Origin: Amylostereum areolatum
Lineage: Eukaryota; Basidiomycota; Agaricomycetes; Russulales; Stereaceae
Assembly (NCBI GenBank): GCA_012932865.1
Contig: SAXG01000043.1
Span: 186,001-250,000, forward strand
Reading direction: 5' to 3'
DNA length: 64,000 bases
Positions within the stretch are counted from its first letter, which is position 1, and each line of letters opens with the position of its first letter. This document shows, one piece after another, positions 1 to 10,400 of the stretch. The notes under the pieces were generated by a model, which did no database searches, had not been told where the DNA came from, and saw only the letters and a program-made list of their open reading frames with translations. Both the position numbers and the translations under genes were made by a program.

Positions 1-227
1 CTCCTGCCTCTAACCACCACGACCGCCGCCGCTCCTTCCCCCGTGGGCACCCGTCTCGAACGAGGGCGGGAACGCATCTGAGATGTCGGAAACTATTACT
101 TGAATGGCTGCCCTGCCAGCCTACCCCCACTTGACCTTGCCCCCTGTAGTCTCTCTTCCACCTCCATCACCCTTTGTCGCGCCCCCCGACCCCGCCCTCG
201 ACCCCGCCGTCTCCTGCCCGCCTCCCC

Positions 228-1503
228 ATGCCTGCTCTCGAGTCCCCCCGAGACCGCGTCTACGGCGGTCACTACCCCTCGATGCGCCCAGATGTCTACG
301 CTCGACCGCCGCCACACCCCTTCTACCCTCAACACGCGTACGCGCACCCGCCGCCGCATCCCCCCTACCGCGACGACGGAATGTACCCACCCAACATCGC
401 CTACCAGCCCTGGCCCTCCGAATTCGTCCCAGGCCGCCCGCCCGCCGCCGCGCTGCAGCCGCCCCCGCCCCCGCCCGCTCACAAAGTGTGGATCCTCGAC
501 TGTCGCACCTGCCGCACCTTCCTCACCAACCGAGGCATGAAGGTACGTCGGCCCGTTTTTTTCACCCCGAACGAGTCCTGAGCGTGTGGAGCAGGCCGTG
601 CTCCTACTGCACCCGCACGTCCCGCTCTTCTCCACCGACGCCCTCCCCATCAACTGCTCCGCCCACCCCGCCTCCCCCGCCCCCGCCCCCGTCCCCGCCC
701 CCTCCACCGACCCCCCGCGCACCTGCGAATGCCTCACCCAGACCCTCTGCTGCCACGGATGCGGCCAGGGCGTCGGCTACATGATCGTCATCCCCGTACG
801 CCCCCCCTTCGCCCCTCACTCACATCGCTCACATCACTCAAATTCGACTGCTGCACAGTGCCCCCGCTGCACCTCCTCCATGTCCGCCGCCAACCGCGCC
901 ACGAACGGCCACCGCTTCGTCTTCCATTCGTCCGAGATCACCGCCTCCGAGCGCCACTACATCGAGCACGAACCCGGCGTGCTCCCGATCTACGCCGCCC
1001 CCCCGCCGCCCTCGGACCGCCCCGCGCCGCTCCCCCTCCCGCTCTCCCCGCACGCGTCCTTCCTCCCGACCTCGCCCTCGCTCGCGTCCACCTTCTCCTC
1101 CCCGGACCCCGTCACCTACTACATCCCAGACCCGCCCTCGCCCACGTCCAGCACCACCTCCTCGGACCTGCCCGCCCTCCTGCCGCCCTCCCCGTCGTCC
1201 TCGGCCGGCTCCCCTCGCTCCCCCCGCACCTCCCACCGTCGCAACCGCCCGCTCTCCCGCACGCACGACGAGTTCCACCCCCCCGCGCGCGGGCACGCCC
1301 TCGAGCACGCGAACTACGCCTACGGACCCGAGCGCGGACGCGCGTACGACGAGGGACCGCCGGAGGCCGCCAAGCAGGCCGTGCGGCCCCTGCGCGCGGG
1401 CGAGGTGCTGCATTGGCATCATCTGTCCAGGGCGGGCGAGATCTCCGGCGTCAGGGAGGACAGGCGCGCGCGCGGGAGGAAGGGCATGATGTACGACCGC
1501 TGA
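228..1503 (+). CDS. FAM72 family protein
   Basis: Three exons, 228-542, 595-795 and 859-1503, with introns of 52 and 63 nt starting GTACG and ending CAG. They join in frame to about 386 residues. The first 80 residues are Pro/Tyr-rich and low in complexity. The conserved core follows: a CRTCRTFLTNRGMK block, then VPLFSTDALPINCS, a cysteine cluster (CECLTQTLCCHGCGQGVGY), a CPRC pair, and FVFHSSEITASERHY. These blocks are the signature of the FAM72 family, whose cysteines probably bind zinc. The human protein is linked to cell-cycle and uracil-repair regulation; nothing specific can be said for the fungal one. The C-terminal 200 residues are Pro/Ser-rich and look disordered. The ATG at 228 is the only one before the core; a TTG at 174 is in frame but unlikely. 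Confidence 0.85.
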
Positions 1504-2499
1504 GCATTCCTCGCCACCCCCCCTCCCCCCCCGTTCCGCCTTCAAGCTTCACGACCCGATACCATATAATCATTTCACGTCCCCTCGTCCATTGTCCTTG
1601 TCTTCAATATCATGTCCTCGTTGTATCTGTCGAATCCATACCCGCATCTATACCCCCACCCCAGTACATAATATTATGGTCTATTTCTACGAGCCGTCCT
1701 GTACCTCGACGCCACCTACTACGCTTTACTTATACAGGAGTACGAATCCCACGTCCGCCGCCTGTACAGTGTATGGCGCGGATGATACACATACTCGGTA
1801 GCATTCTTGGTCGTCGATCTGTGAACTGTTTTCTGTACACCCTACTAATAATACCATAAATATGGTACTCAGAACAGAGAGCTCAAAAACCGTTCACCAG
1901 TGAGTCACGTGTATTCTACCCGAATAGGAAGGCGAGACTTTCCTTTTGCGGCGGACGCGTTTTGACCTTGGAAGTTGGAACGCGTTTCCTTCCGACCGCC
2001 ATCCCCAGTGCCTAGGGCCCACTCCCATTCTACCACAGAAATCTATAATACAAGCCATCTCGAAAGGCTGTACCGCGTTGCTACTCGAATTATCACCTGC
2101 CGCCGCCGCAGGACGCGTGGATGGCCCAAACTCCTGCTCGACTCCACGGATTCGAGCGGCGGGTTCTTGCCTACCCAAACGGTCCAAAAATGCCCTTTTA
2201 CTTTTTGGCACGGTCTAGACGGAGTCGCTGTCCAAGCGCACCACGTTGTTTTCGAAGCCGCCGCACACAAGGTCGCGCATACGCTTGGGCCGTTCTCTCG
2301 ACACGAGGCGCGCACACCTTCGCGACGAGCGGGGGAGAAGGACCATGGGTCGTGCGTGGAACGTCTACATAAGGACAGATGGAGGGGTCGCCGGATTTTC
2401 CAATCCACCACCCAACTCCAGCCCCCCCGTTCGCGACAATTGGCTTGCTTATTGTGTTGAACGCACTCTCCCCACAACCGTTGCTCCTCGCCTTTCGAG
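1504..2499. other. intergenic region
   Basis: About 1 kb between two plus-strand genes. It should hold the 3' UTR of the FAM72 gene and the promoter of the zinc-finger gene. The short ORFs here overlap in all frames, lack recognisable domains and are not convincing. Confidence 0.5.
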
Positions 2500-4522
2500 A
2501 TGGAACGCTACCACCATAGTCTATTGTCCCATGGGACGTCCGCATTGGATCCTCGCATGCTCTCCGGTCATGTCATAGCGGGTGCAGACGGCACCGACCC
2601 TTACCGTCACCCGCCCGCCGTCGACCGCGTCGACTTTGGTACCGGCAGTAACGAACAGGAAGTAAGTGTCCTCCACCCGCTCTACGACGTCCTGGCCGTG
2701 GCTTAACATGTCTCCCACAGTTCAACTTCGACTACCCCGCCTTCGACTTCGGAACCTTCGACCTCACTCTGCACGACGCCATCGCCCATGCCCCCGTACA
2801 GGACACGCCGCCCTTCCTTCCTCCGCCCGAATTCTCCGGCGGGTTCCAGGACCTCATGGCCGACCTCGACGCGCTCCATGCCTCGATGTCCAACCCCGGT
2901 CCTGCGCCGCTGGAGCGCACGGAAATCGACGCGGCTCCCTACACCGGCAACTACGCGCAGCAGCAGCAGGGTCCAAGCGACTTGGAAGACCGGTACTTCA
3001 CCCTGCCCGCCAACTACAACTCCGTCGGAGGCGGTCAACTGGCAAACATCGGCGAAGCGTCCTACGCCCATCAAGCCCCCAGTACACTCGCCACGGACTG
3101 TGCCGACCAGGCCCTGCGTACGTCCTTCGCTCGACCCAGTCTCTATTTTGCTTTGGCAGCTGACGACCACCGGGATAGTATTGTCCCAGAACCCTCAGGT
3201 GCAGGACTACACATCCGTCGATCTCCCCCCCGCCACGGCCCCCATCCCCGACCCCGCTCAGCCGTACTATGGCGATGTTCCCGCCGAGACGAACGCGGCG
3301 CGATACCCGTACGCTCCCGCGCAGGATCCTTTCGCTCACGACCCGTACAACGACACGATGGTCGGGTCGATCCGAAGGTTGCTTTCGACCAGCATGGGCT
3401 CTCAGGGCGAGGAAACATACCCCCCTTCCCTGCCGGAGGCGCATGAGCATCGAGGTCACCACTACGGTCGCGTGCCCCATGCTGATCCCAACCCGAGTCC
3501 CGCGCCCGTTCTCCGCGACTACTTCTCGCGCTACTACGCGCCCCATGGTCTTCCCACCCCGGACTCGGCCACCTTCGACACCAACCAGGTCGCTTACAAC
3601 TCGGCCAACGCGCATGCTTCAGCGCCCTCGACCCACAGCGACCCTTGGGCGTCGATGCGCCTCCAGGCTTCCGGGTACTCAGACCGAGTGCAGACCTCGC
3701 GCGACACCCCGGCCATCGTCGACACGGGCCTGATCACGCCGCCTTCCAGCGCGGGGATCCAGTGTCCGTCTCCTGACAGGGTCGATACCGTGACGGCCCC
3801 AGAGAACATCCCCGTCGTGGGGGCCGCTCCTAGGGGTCGGCGTCGAGATAGGAAGAAGAAGGCGCAGAGCGAGCAGTCGCTCCAAAACAATACTACGTGC
3901 GCAGAGTCAAACTCTGCGACGTCTCAGGGCTGGGTCTCTGCGGAGGCTCAGCCCACCCCCCAAATAGGATCCGTGGAGGCGATGTCGAAGGACTTCCCTC
4001 TACACCACACAGCTCACGAAGGTTCTAATCAGGACCGGACTGAGCTAACCACGAAGACCGTTCCCAAGGCGCCGAAAGGCAAGAAGAAAGCGCCCCAAAA
4101 GGTCAAATCCCCCGCCTCGAAAGCGGCGACGGCGAGCACGTCCAAACTCCCCCCCACGCCGAAGACCGTGTTCCGAGCCAGCGAGCCCGCGGACTGCCCC
4201 GTCTGCGACCGCCACTTCAACCGCCGCGCGGACTGCGAGCGGCACATCCAGACGGGGAACGCGGCGCACGTCGCGTACAGCAAGACCGAGGCGTTCAAGC
4301 GCACCTGCACGCGCAAGAAGGCGCGCGCCGGCCAGAGCGCGGTGCTCGCTCTGCGACCACACCTTCTCGCGCAAGGACGCGTTGCGGAGGCACGTGAGGG
4401 AGACCCACGAGGTCGACCCGGACACGGTGGACTGTACCCAGACGGTCGATATGGACGTCGACGAGGAAGAAGGGGACGAACAGGAGTACGAGGACGAGGA
4501 TATGGACATGGACTTCTACTAG
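2500..4522 (+). CDS. C2H2 zinc-finger protein, probable transcription factor (frame break near the second finger)
   Basis: Exon 1 is 2500-2661, exon 2 is 2721-3117, and exon 3 probably begins at 3179 after an intron ending GGGATAG. Most of the protein is disordered, with a basic patch GRRRDRKKK and a Lys-rich run before the fingers. The first finger begins CPVCDRHFNRRADCERH (about 4195-4245). The second, CSLCDHTFSRKDALRRH (4343-4393), lies in the next frame and leads to an acidic tail of Asp/Glu ending at TAG 4520-4522. No GT-AG intron joins the two frames, so one base is probably extra or missing between about 4310 and 4343. Paired C2H2 fingers followed by an acidic tail fit a DNA-binding regulator. 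No orthologue is recognised. Confidence 0.7.
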
Positions 4523-5033
4523 GTGTGCTTTATACCCGTTTCTGCCGGCCTCGGTCCTTGTTCCGTTCGCTCATGCCGTTGTTCTCGTCGCAGCGTGCGG
4601 TCGGGCACGACCTGACGACGCCCTTGTACTCCCGACGCGCCGACGTCCTCGCGTTGTCGGAGAAGGCGCGTTCTTGTTCCGGATGTGGAAGGCGCGCGCC
4701 GACGAGGGCGATTTTTGGAGGTGATCGAATACAAGGCCTTTCTCCGTGTTTGTTGTTCGCTTTATACTTGGACTTTTCACGACGATGCCGCTTGGCATAT
4801 CGTCTGCTTGTGGCTATATGCTGCATTTTGGATACCCCTTTTGCTTACTACGTTGGACCCTTACCAAACCTGCCTGCTCGTAGGATTGCTCACTGTACTA
4901 TACTTATCACGGACTCTTCGCTGCTTGTATCCTTTAGAATCGTACCGGAACACTTGTGTATTACTATATCATCTCTTTTGGCTTTGACTTGCCTCGCAAA
5001 CAGCACTTTGTGCGACGAACGGTGGTGAACGTC
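4523..5033. other. intergenic region between convergent genes
   Basis: This is the 3' UTR space of two converging genes. It is AT-richer than its surroundings and has no supported coding sequence. Confidence 0.5.
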
Positions 5034-6637
5034 CTATTTCTCGCACCCAGGACATGTATGGATGACATCGTGTATAAACACATCGCATTCCGCGCAGAAC
5101 TGATGGCGGCAGACGGGGCACTTGTACCGTCCGAACGGGCTCATGCCCTCTGCCGCCGCCGGTGCGTTCGTGATCTGGGCTTTGAACGGCGCGGCGCACG
5201 CGTGGCAGCTCTCCGGTGCGTTGCGCACGTCCTCGCCCGCCGTTCTGGGGTTCGATTGAGCACGCAAGAGAGGGGGAGCAACGAAAAGAACACTCACACG
5301 GCCGCGAACGGCTTCACGGGAAACAGGTGGTGGTAGCTCCGCGCCAGGTGCGGCGAGGACACGATCATGAGCCCGCACACGTCGCAGTCGGTCGGCACGT
5401 CGCACACCTTCGCCGCGCACCGCGGGCACAGGTAGCCCATCGTCTTCAGCTCCGAATGGCACACGCACAGCGAGGGCGGCGCCGTTTCCGGCAGACGCGT
5501 CGGGAAGCCCATCATCATCAGGTCTGCGGCGGGGTTCGTCCTTCCGCCGCCCGCGGGGCGCGCGACGGCACGCTGGGCAGGCGGGGGGATGATCTCGAAG
5601 AGGAGGTCCTTGAAGTGGCCCTCGTTGAGGGCGACGCCAAATTGACCTGCACTCGAAGGATGAGCAGGGAGGGGGGGAACAGGCGAGGAACGCACCTCCG
5701 GTTTTGTCGCACAGCTCGCGGCATATCTTCATCTCGGCCGCGAGGGCGACGACGGAGATTCGGATGCGGTCTTTGATGCATGACTGGAGGGTTTCGGTGA
5801 TGTCTCCTGGGTCGACGGTCGTGAGTGACCCGAAGATAATGACGATTTCGCGCGAGGAGTGGGTGGGGAGGTGACTAAGGGGGGCGGAACCGAGAGGGCG
5901 ATGAGATGAATTTGAGTGGGGATGAGAAGGGATGGGGAGCGACGGACCTCATTGTGCTGCGCGCCATTTCGAGGGCGTTTTGAAGACTGGGTTCGCCGAC
6001 AGGCTCGAGCTTGTGGCGTTCAGAAAGGGCTTTGAGGACGTCCTGTGGATTTCCTAAGCGGCGTGAGGGGACGTCGTACAAGAAAAACGCGCACAGACAC
6101 GCACCAGACATCTCCGCTATTCGCTCGCCCAGTCCTCCACGCATGCCCCCGATCCCTACCTGCCCGAGAGGGTTCTGATCGAACCATTCGGTGACGAACT
6201 CGCGCGCGTATTGCAGCGTGAGGTCGAAGCGTGTCGGGCGCATGTCGCGGTCGGTCATGGAGGCGGACAGGTCGAGCAGGAGGACGAGGTGTCGGATGAT
6301 CGTGCGGCGAATGGCCGTGGACGGGGCAAGCAGTCTGCGGTCGAGGTCAGTGAGGTGTACATAGGCGACGTATGAAAACTGTACCTTCGACGTCGACGTC
6401 GGGCAACGAGGCCGTCCACGGCGCCTTGGATGCTGCCGTCCTCGTCCTCCTGGACGGTGTCCCATGAGCGGGTGTACGTCGCCTCCCATGCGTACGCTTG
6501 CTGACGGCGTGGATTAGCTGCTGAACGGCGAAATAACAGGAGAAACGGCGCACCTCTTTTGCTTTTGCCTTTTCTCTCCCGCGAGAGGTCAATTGTCCCT
6601 CGTCGAAGGAAGAGTCTGAGTCGTGATCAGAGTTCAT
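5034..6637 (-). CDS. SSL1: TFIIH core subunit SSL1 / p44
   Basis: A subunit of the TFIIH core used in RNA polymerase II initiation and nucleotide excision repair, where p44 activates the XPD/Rad3 helicase. The acidic N-terminus MNSDHDSDSSFDEG starts at 6637. A von Willebrand A domain follows with HLVLLLDLSASM, RFDLTLQYAREFV and the family block GEPSLQNALEMA. The C-terminal half has two zinc modules: YLCPRCAAKVCD with CDVCGLM, and a RING-like C4 module with YKCPVCRHQFCAECD and HTCPGC just before the stop at 5034. At least six short introns split the gene. Order and content match Ssl1 along its whole length. It converges on the zinc-finger gene; no functional link is implied. Confidence 0.93.
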
Positions 6638-6639
6638 GG

Positions 6640-7400
6640 TGGTCAGAAGAAAGCAAATTCAAGCGCGGCACCCTTCGACTCGAAAACGCGTCTTCTTTCC
6701 TTCCACCACCAGCCACCACCACCTTCAGATTGTCAACCCTTACATTCAACGCGTCCCACTCTTGCCGTCTTACCTTCCACTCTTGCCGTTTTACCTTCCA
6801 ATTGCCTTTCCTTGTAGGTGCTCTTCCAGGCTCCAGCTGGCGTCAAGACAGTAGAAATTCCTCAGTCAAACCCGCCGTCTCTCCGATCCTCTCATGAGCT
6901 GTCTAGCTTTTGGACATTGACCACCCTCGATTCTTTTTGACAATGGCTACTTTATTCTAACAATGTTCGTCGGATTACCGTGACTCGCGCCAAGGATACC
7001 CTCTTACAAGACGACCTCGGGGGCAAGGACCATGCACAGGTACGATTACTATCTTTTATCCCTAGCTCACAACCACCTCACGCCCCTCTCTGATTTTCCA
7101 AACCCGCTGGTACAATTGCCAGTGCCATCCCTTCTACTCGGGAAAACCAGGTGCGCGCACTTTACGACTGAGGAGAATCACCGAAGACGTTTATGATGAC
7201 CCAGACCATTCGAGCCGAAGGTTCTCAATGCCATTTCGCAAGAACAACTGGTGAGACTTTCCATGAATCGCAACGCTCACCGCAATCTAACAAGTGCACT
7301 TGTCCAGGATCTGGCCCGATAACCAAGTATGGTTCCGCTTCAGTTGAAAAACGCAACGCAAACATCATGAAGTCATTAACCCCTCAATCGCAACATTTCG
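6640..7400. other. region without a supported gene
   Basis: Upstream of SSL1. Fragments on the plus strand look like exons with plausible GTACG...CAG introns (for example around 6962-7135), but stops interrupt every reading that was joined. It may belong to the doubtful gene ending at 7775 or be decayed coding DNA. Confidence 0.3.
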
Positions 7401-7457
7401 GAACTCCATGTCTGATCTCATTTCTCTCTGACTCACGTGGGAAACTGCCTCCAGACA

Positions 7458-7775
7458 GTTGTAGCAGCGCTCGCTGATGAAGCACGCCTCTTGCTCCCAG
7501 CCACCACCATCACCGAACTGCTCAAACACTCACGAATGGCCCGTGTTAGGACGACCACCCGCCAGTCCACAGGAGGCAAGACTAACTGTCGCTTCTGGGT
7601 GCGCCTCTCCTTCTCGTCTTGTACGACCGGCTGCTCACGCTCCATATTCTAGCGCGGTAAAGGCGCTCTGTCTGGAAAATATCACCCCGTAAAAGCGGCT
7701 GAAGTCCGACTCGACCGGTCCAAGCCTGAGGTCGTCAAAAAGGCTCCCGAGCCCCAGCGACTTGCCAAGATGTAG
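7458..7775 (+). CDS. possible gene 3' part with a histone H3-tail-like motif
   Basis: After an acceptor CTCCAG near 7455, one frame reads TVVAALADEARLLLPATTI and continues to MARVRTTTRQSTGGK (7536-7580). A candidate intron 7599-7652 (GTGCGCC to TATTCTAG) keeps the frame and leads to a Lys-rich tail beginning RGKGALSGKYHPVK and ending QRLAKM at TAG 7773-7775. The block aligns with the start of histone H3 (M-A-R, then T, R, S-T-G-G-K in register), but no histone fold follows. The stretch could be a real small basic protein, a C-terminal part of a larger gene, or a relic. Upstream exons could not be fixed. Function is unknown. Confidence 0.35.
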
Positions 7776-8223
7776 TTTTGACATCCACTCGGGAAGAGAA
7801 GGCTGTCGCAGGTCTCTGACACCTTGACCCGGGCGTGTGGAGATGAGGGTACGCTTGTGTTCTCGACTGATAATAACGCTGCAGGCGTGACGAACGACTT
7901 TCACTTTTGTATGCCGTGCAGACTCGGACGAGCTCGACATCCACCACCTTCGCCCAGACCGTTCCTTGCTACGTGCCGATACTGTACACCGCCATTGGTG
8001 CCACAACCAAGTCCTTGTTTTATACCACCGCCGTCTTCCTTGTAACGTGTATACTACTTGCATTCACGAGAAGTCTGAATCCAGAGTTTTAGAGAGCACG
8101 ATGTTGAAGTCAAAGGGGATAGGATGCCAAGAGAGAAGGTCATGGTGCGCCAGTTCAACGTTCAACCTGGAACAAGGTCAGGTTCAGAAACGTCTACTAC
8201 TCCAGGCCTAGCTCCTCCGCTCC
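7776..8223. other. intergenic region with a short membrane-like ORF
   Basis: A plus-strand frame ending at 8092 would encode a hydrophobic segment (LFYTTAVFLVTCILLAF). It has no ATG and no neighbouring exon that can be supported, so it is not called as a gene. Confidence 0.3.
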
Positions 8224-9199
8224 TCATGCCTTCAAGAAATCGGCCACCACCTGGAAGTACCTCTCTCGCTCCTCAAAGAACGGCATATGGCTGCTCTTCG
8301 CGAACTGTACCCACTTGGCCGTGTTGATCTTCTCAAAGAAAGGGCCGACGCACTCGTCCTGGGCCTCGTCGTCGGCGCCGTTGATGACGAGGGTTGGGCA
8401 GGCGATGGTGTGGATCTTGTCAAGGACGGTCCAGGTCTTGAGCGTGCCATTGATATTGAACTCGGATGTCCCAAGCCTACGCGCCAGCCACTGGTCATTA
8501 CCGGTATGTCAACGATCCCAAGAAAGATACGCACATGGTACTGTAGACCGTCGGGTCCTCCTCCATCCCCGCAAACGCCTTCACGAGGTCCTCCGGCCAC
8601 GGATCGAGGGTGCAAATGTGCTTCTGATAAAACACGGCCATCCCGTCCTGATACTCCTTGCTGTCCGTCGTGCCCTCCCGCTCGTGCTTGTGCAGCNNNN
8701 NNNNNNNNATCTCCCTGAACTCCTCCGGGAAGCGCGAGAGGAGCTTGTTGACGGACACCTCCCACAGCTCCATCGACGCGAGCGAATCCGCGAGGATGAG
8801 GTGGCGAAGGCCCGGGGGATGGCGCGTCGACACCCAATCGGACGCGAGCATACCGCCCCACGAGTGCCCGAGCAGGTCGAAGTCGTGCGCGACGCCGAAG
8901 TGGGCGAGCACGTTCTCGAGCTCGGCCATGAAGAACGCGACGGTGAAGAACGCCTTGGGCTTGTCGCGGAGGCGGGTGGAGTTGCCGCACCCGATCTGGT
9001 CGTAGAGGATGATGGGGATGCCGTGCGATGTGGCGAGGTCGATGTGCGGGAGCATGTAAGAGTGAGGAATGCCTGGCCCGCCGTGGAGGAGGACCAACGG
9101 GCGACGGCCGGAGGTGAGATCGCCCGCGGTCGTGTACCAGGTTTGGAATCGCTCTCCGCCAAATGTGAAGTCGATGTAACCAGTCGTTTGGGAGGACAT
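8224..9199 (-). CDS. proline iminopeptidase-type alpha/beta hydrolase (S33), interrupted by an assembly gap
   Basis: Start ATG at 9199 (MSSQTTGYIDFTFGGERF); stop at 8224. The fold markers are in order: oxyanion motif LVLLHGGPGIPHSYM, YDQIGCGNS, nucleophile elbow GHSWGGML, acid region INGADDEAQDECVGPF, and catalytic histidine in KSSHMPFFEE. HGGPG plus DQxGxGxS is the signature of the proline iminopeptidase/L-amino-acid amidase group (peptidase S33). A single intron near 8490-8533 separates PTVYSTM from WLARRLGTSEF. Twelve N (8697-8708) fall in the cap domain after SRFPEEFRE, so a few residues are missing from the assembly rather than from the gene. Length, about 300 residues, is normal. No signal peptide is seen, so it is probably cytosolic. 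Confidence 0.88.
8697..8708. other. assembly gap (12 N)
   Basis: A run of twelve N inside the hydrolase gene. Coding sequence continues in frame on both sides. Confidence 0.95.
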
Positions 9200-9254
9200 G
9201 GTGGTAGTAGAGAAGTGCGCAGGACAAGGGTTGGGTGATCGTCGTGGGCCACCG

Positions 9255-9270
9255 CTAGAAAGCTTTATAT
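9255..9270 (-). promoter_or_regulatory. TATA-like element of the hydrolase gene
   Basis: The minus strand reads GATATAAAG about 65 bases before the ATG at 9199. This is a usual distance for a fungal core promoter. Confidence 0.4.
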
Positions 9271-9550
9271 CCACCCCAGCGCTCGTTCCAGGGCGGGACT
9301 CTCGGCGAGTAACTGAGGATCAGGTAGTCTCCGTGGCTGACCTAACTCAGAAGACAGTCGTTCTGAGTAAGGATCAGGTGGAGATCTAGTATTCCAGAAA
9401 CACTGAGGGCGCCCCGTCATGGTCAGGCTGGATCATCGATGATGGTTTGTTTGATGCGCTCAGAGTCGGAAGATGACTCTGCGGCAATATATATAAGGGG
9501 GGACAGCGTCGAGATGGCTTGATGACGAGATCGGCGCTGAGACCGTTCCG

Positions 9551-9622
9551 CGAACGGGAGTTGAACGTCGAACGGGAGTTGAACGTCGAACGGGAGTTGA
9601 ACGGGAGTTGAACGGGAGTCGA
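9551..9622. repeat. 18/11-bp minisatellite
   Basis: Three copies of an 18-bp unit GAACGGGAGTTGAACGTC are followed by shortened 11-bp copies GAACGGGAGTT. It lies just downstream of a TATA-like stretch (ATATATATAAG near 9487) in a gene-free interval. It is a simple tandem expansion with no sign of coding use. Confidence 0.85.
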
Positions 9623-9624
9623 GG

Positions 9625-10350
9625 GTACCAAGGTCAACGCCGCCTTGTTCCGATATCGGCGTTGATGGACAATCAGGGCGCTGATTTGTGGGACAGAGGT
9701 CGTCAGAGACTAACAGCAGATGAACTGCATGGTTTGTGGGCGCGAAACCATGGGAAAGAACGCGCGGTGGGAGATCGAGGAAATGGATACGTTATACTCA
9801 AGGGTGACGCCGCTGCATGCCACGAGCATGGTTTCTCGGCGACGATTCCGGGCTTTCGTAACATATTCTATACAGGGCAAAATTTGTGGACTGAAAGTTG
9901 CGTCCTGCGAGGTATCCAGGCTGAAGGAACGAACGTTGAACGTTGAGCAGCGTAGAGTAGGGATAGTGGAAGAGAGTGGAAGCTGAGATGGGGAAGCTAA
10001 CTTACCGCCTATAAGCATCCCTCCTCGAACTTTTCCTGCTCTCTCGTTCGACCCCTGACCTCCGTTCATTCTACTTGAACACGAAGACGGAGCTGCAAGG
10101 ACGGTTGTACTTTGCGTGCTGGGCGCGCCCGCTCGTACATCGACGGGTTCACATGTTCAGACTTCCGAGTCGGATTTTACTAAGTCACAATGGTAAGCAC
10201 ATCCCATTGAACCCAGCCTCTCCGTACCCACTTTCAATGATAGAAAACGTTTCGAAATGACATTGGGTCTGTACAAACAAATACTTGCATATAGGTTGTG
10301 GTGTACCTAGTATCTGCAACACTCCTGCAAAGTTCGATGCTTCGGTCGAC
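9625..10350. other. gene-free interval
   Basis: No supported gene between the hydrolase promoter and the 3' end of the first P450. Confidence 0.4.
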
Positions 10351-10354
10351 TACC

Positions 10355-10400
10355 CTTCAAGCTTCAAGCTTCAAACTTCAAGCTTCAATTGCAAGCTTCA
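10355..10400. repeat. GCTTCAA microsatellite at a P450 3' end
   Basis: Six or so imperfect copies of CTTCAAG/GCTTCAA run up to the stop codon of the first P450 on the opposite strand. Confidence 0.7.

Noticed and set aside
838..1545. Long antisense ORFs over Pro/Ser-rich exons (also 56865-58247 and 58462-59334)
   Set aside because: They arise from GC-rich low-complexity codons on the real strand and have Arg/Gly-rich translations with no domain.
7135..7165. CHPFYSGKP, similar to the bL31 ribosomal protein signature
   Set aside because: The preceding Cys pair and the rest of bL31 are missing, and neighbouring frames do not continue the family. Taken as chance.
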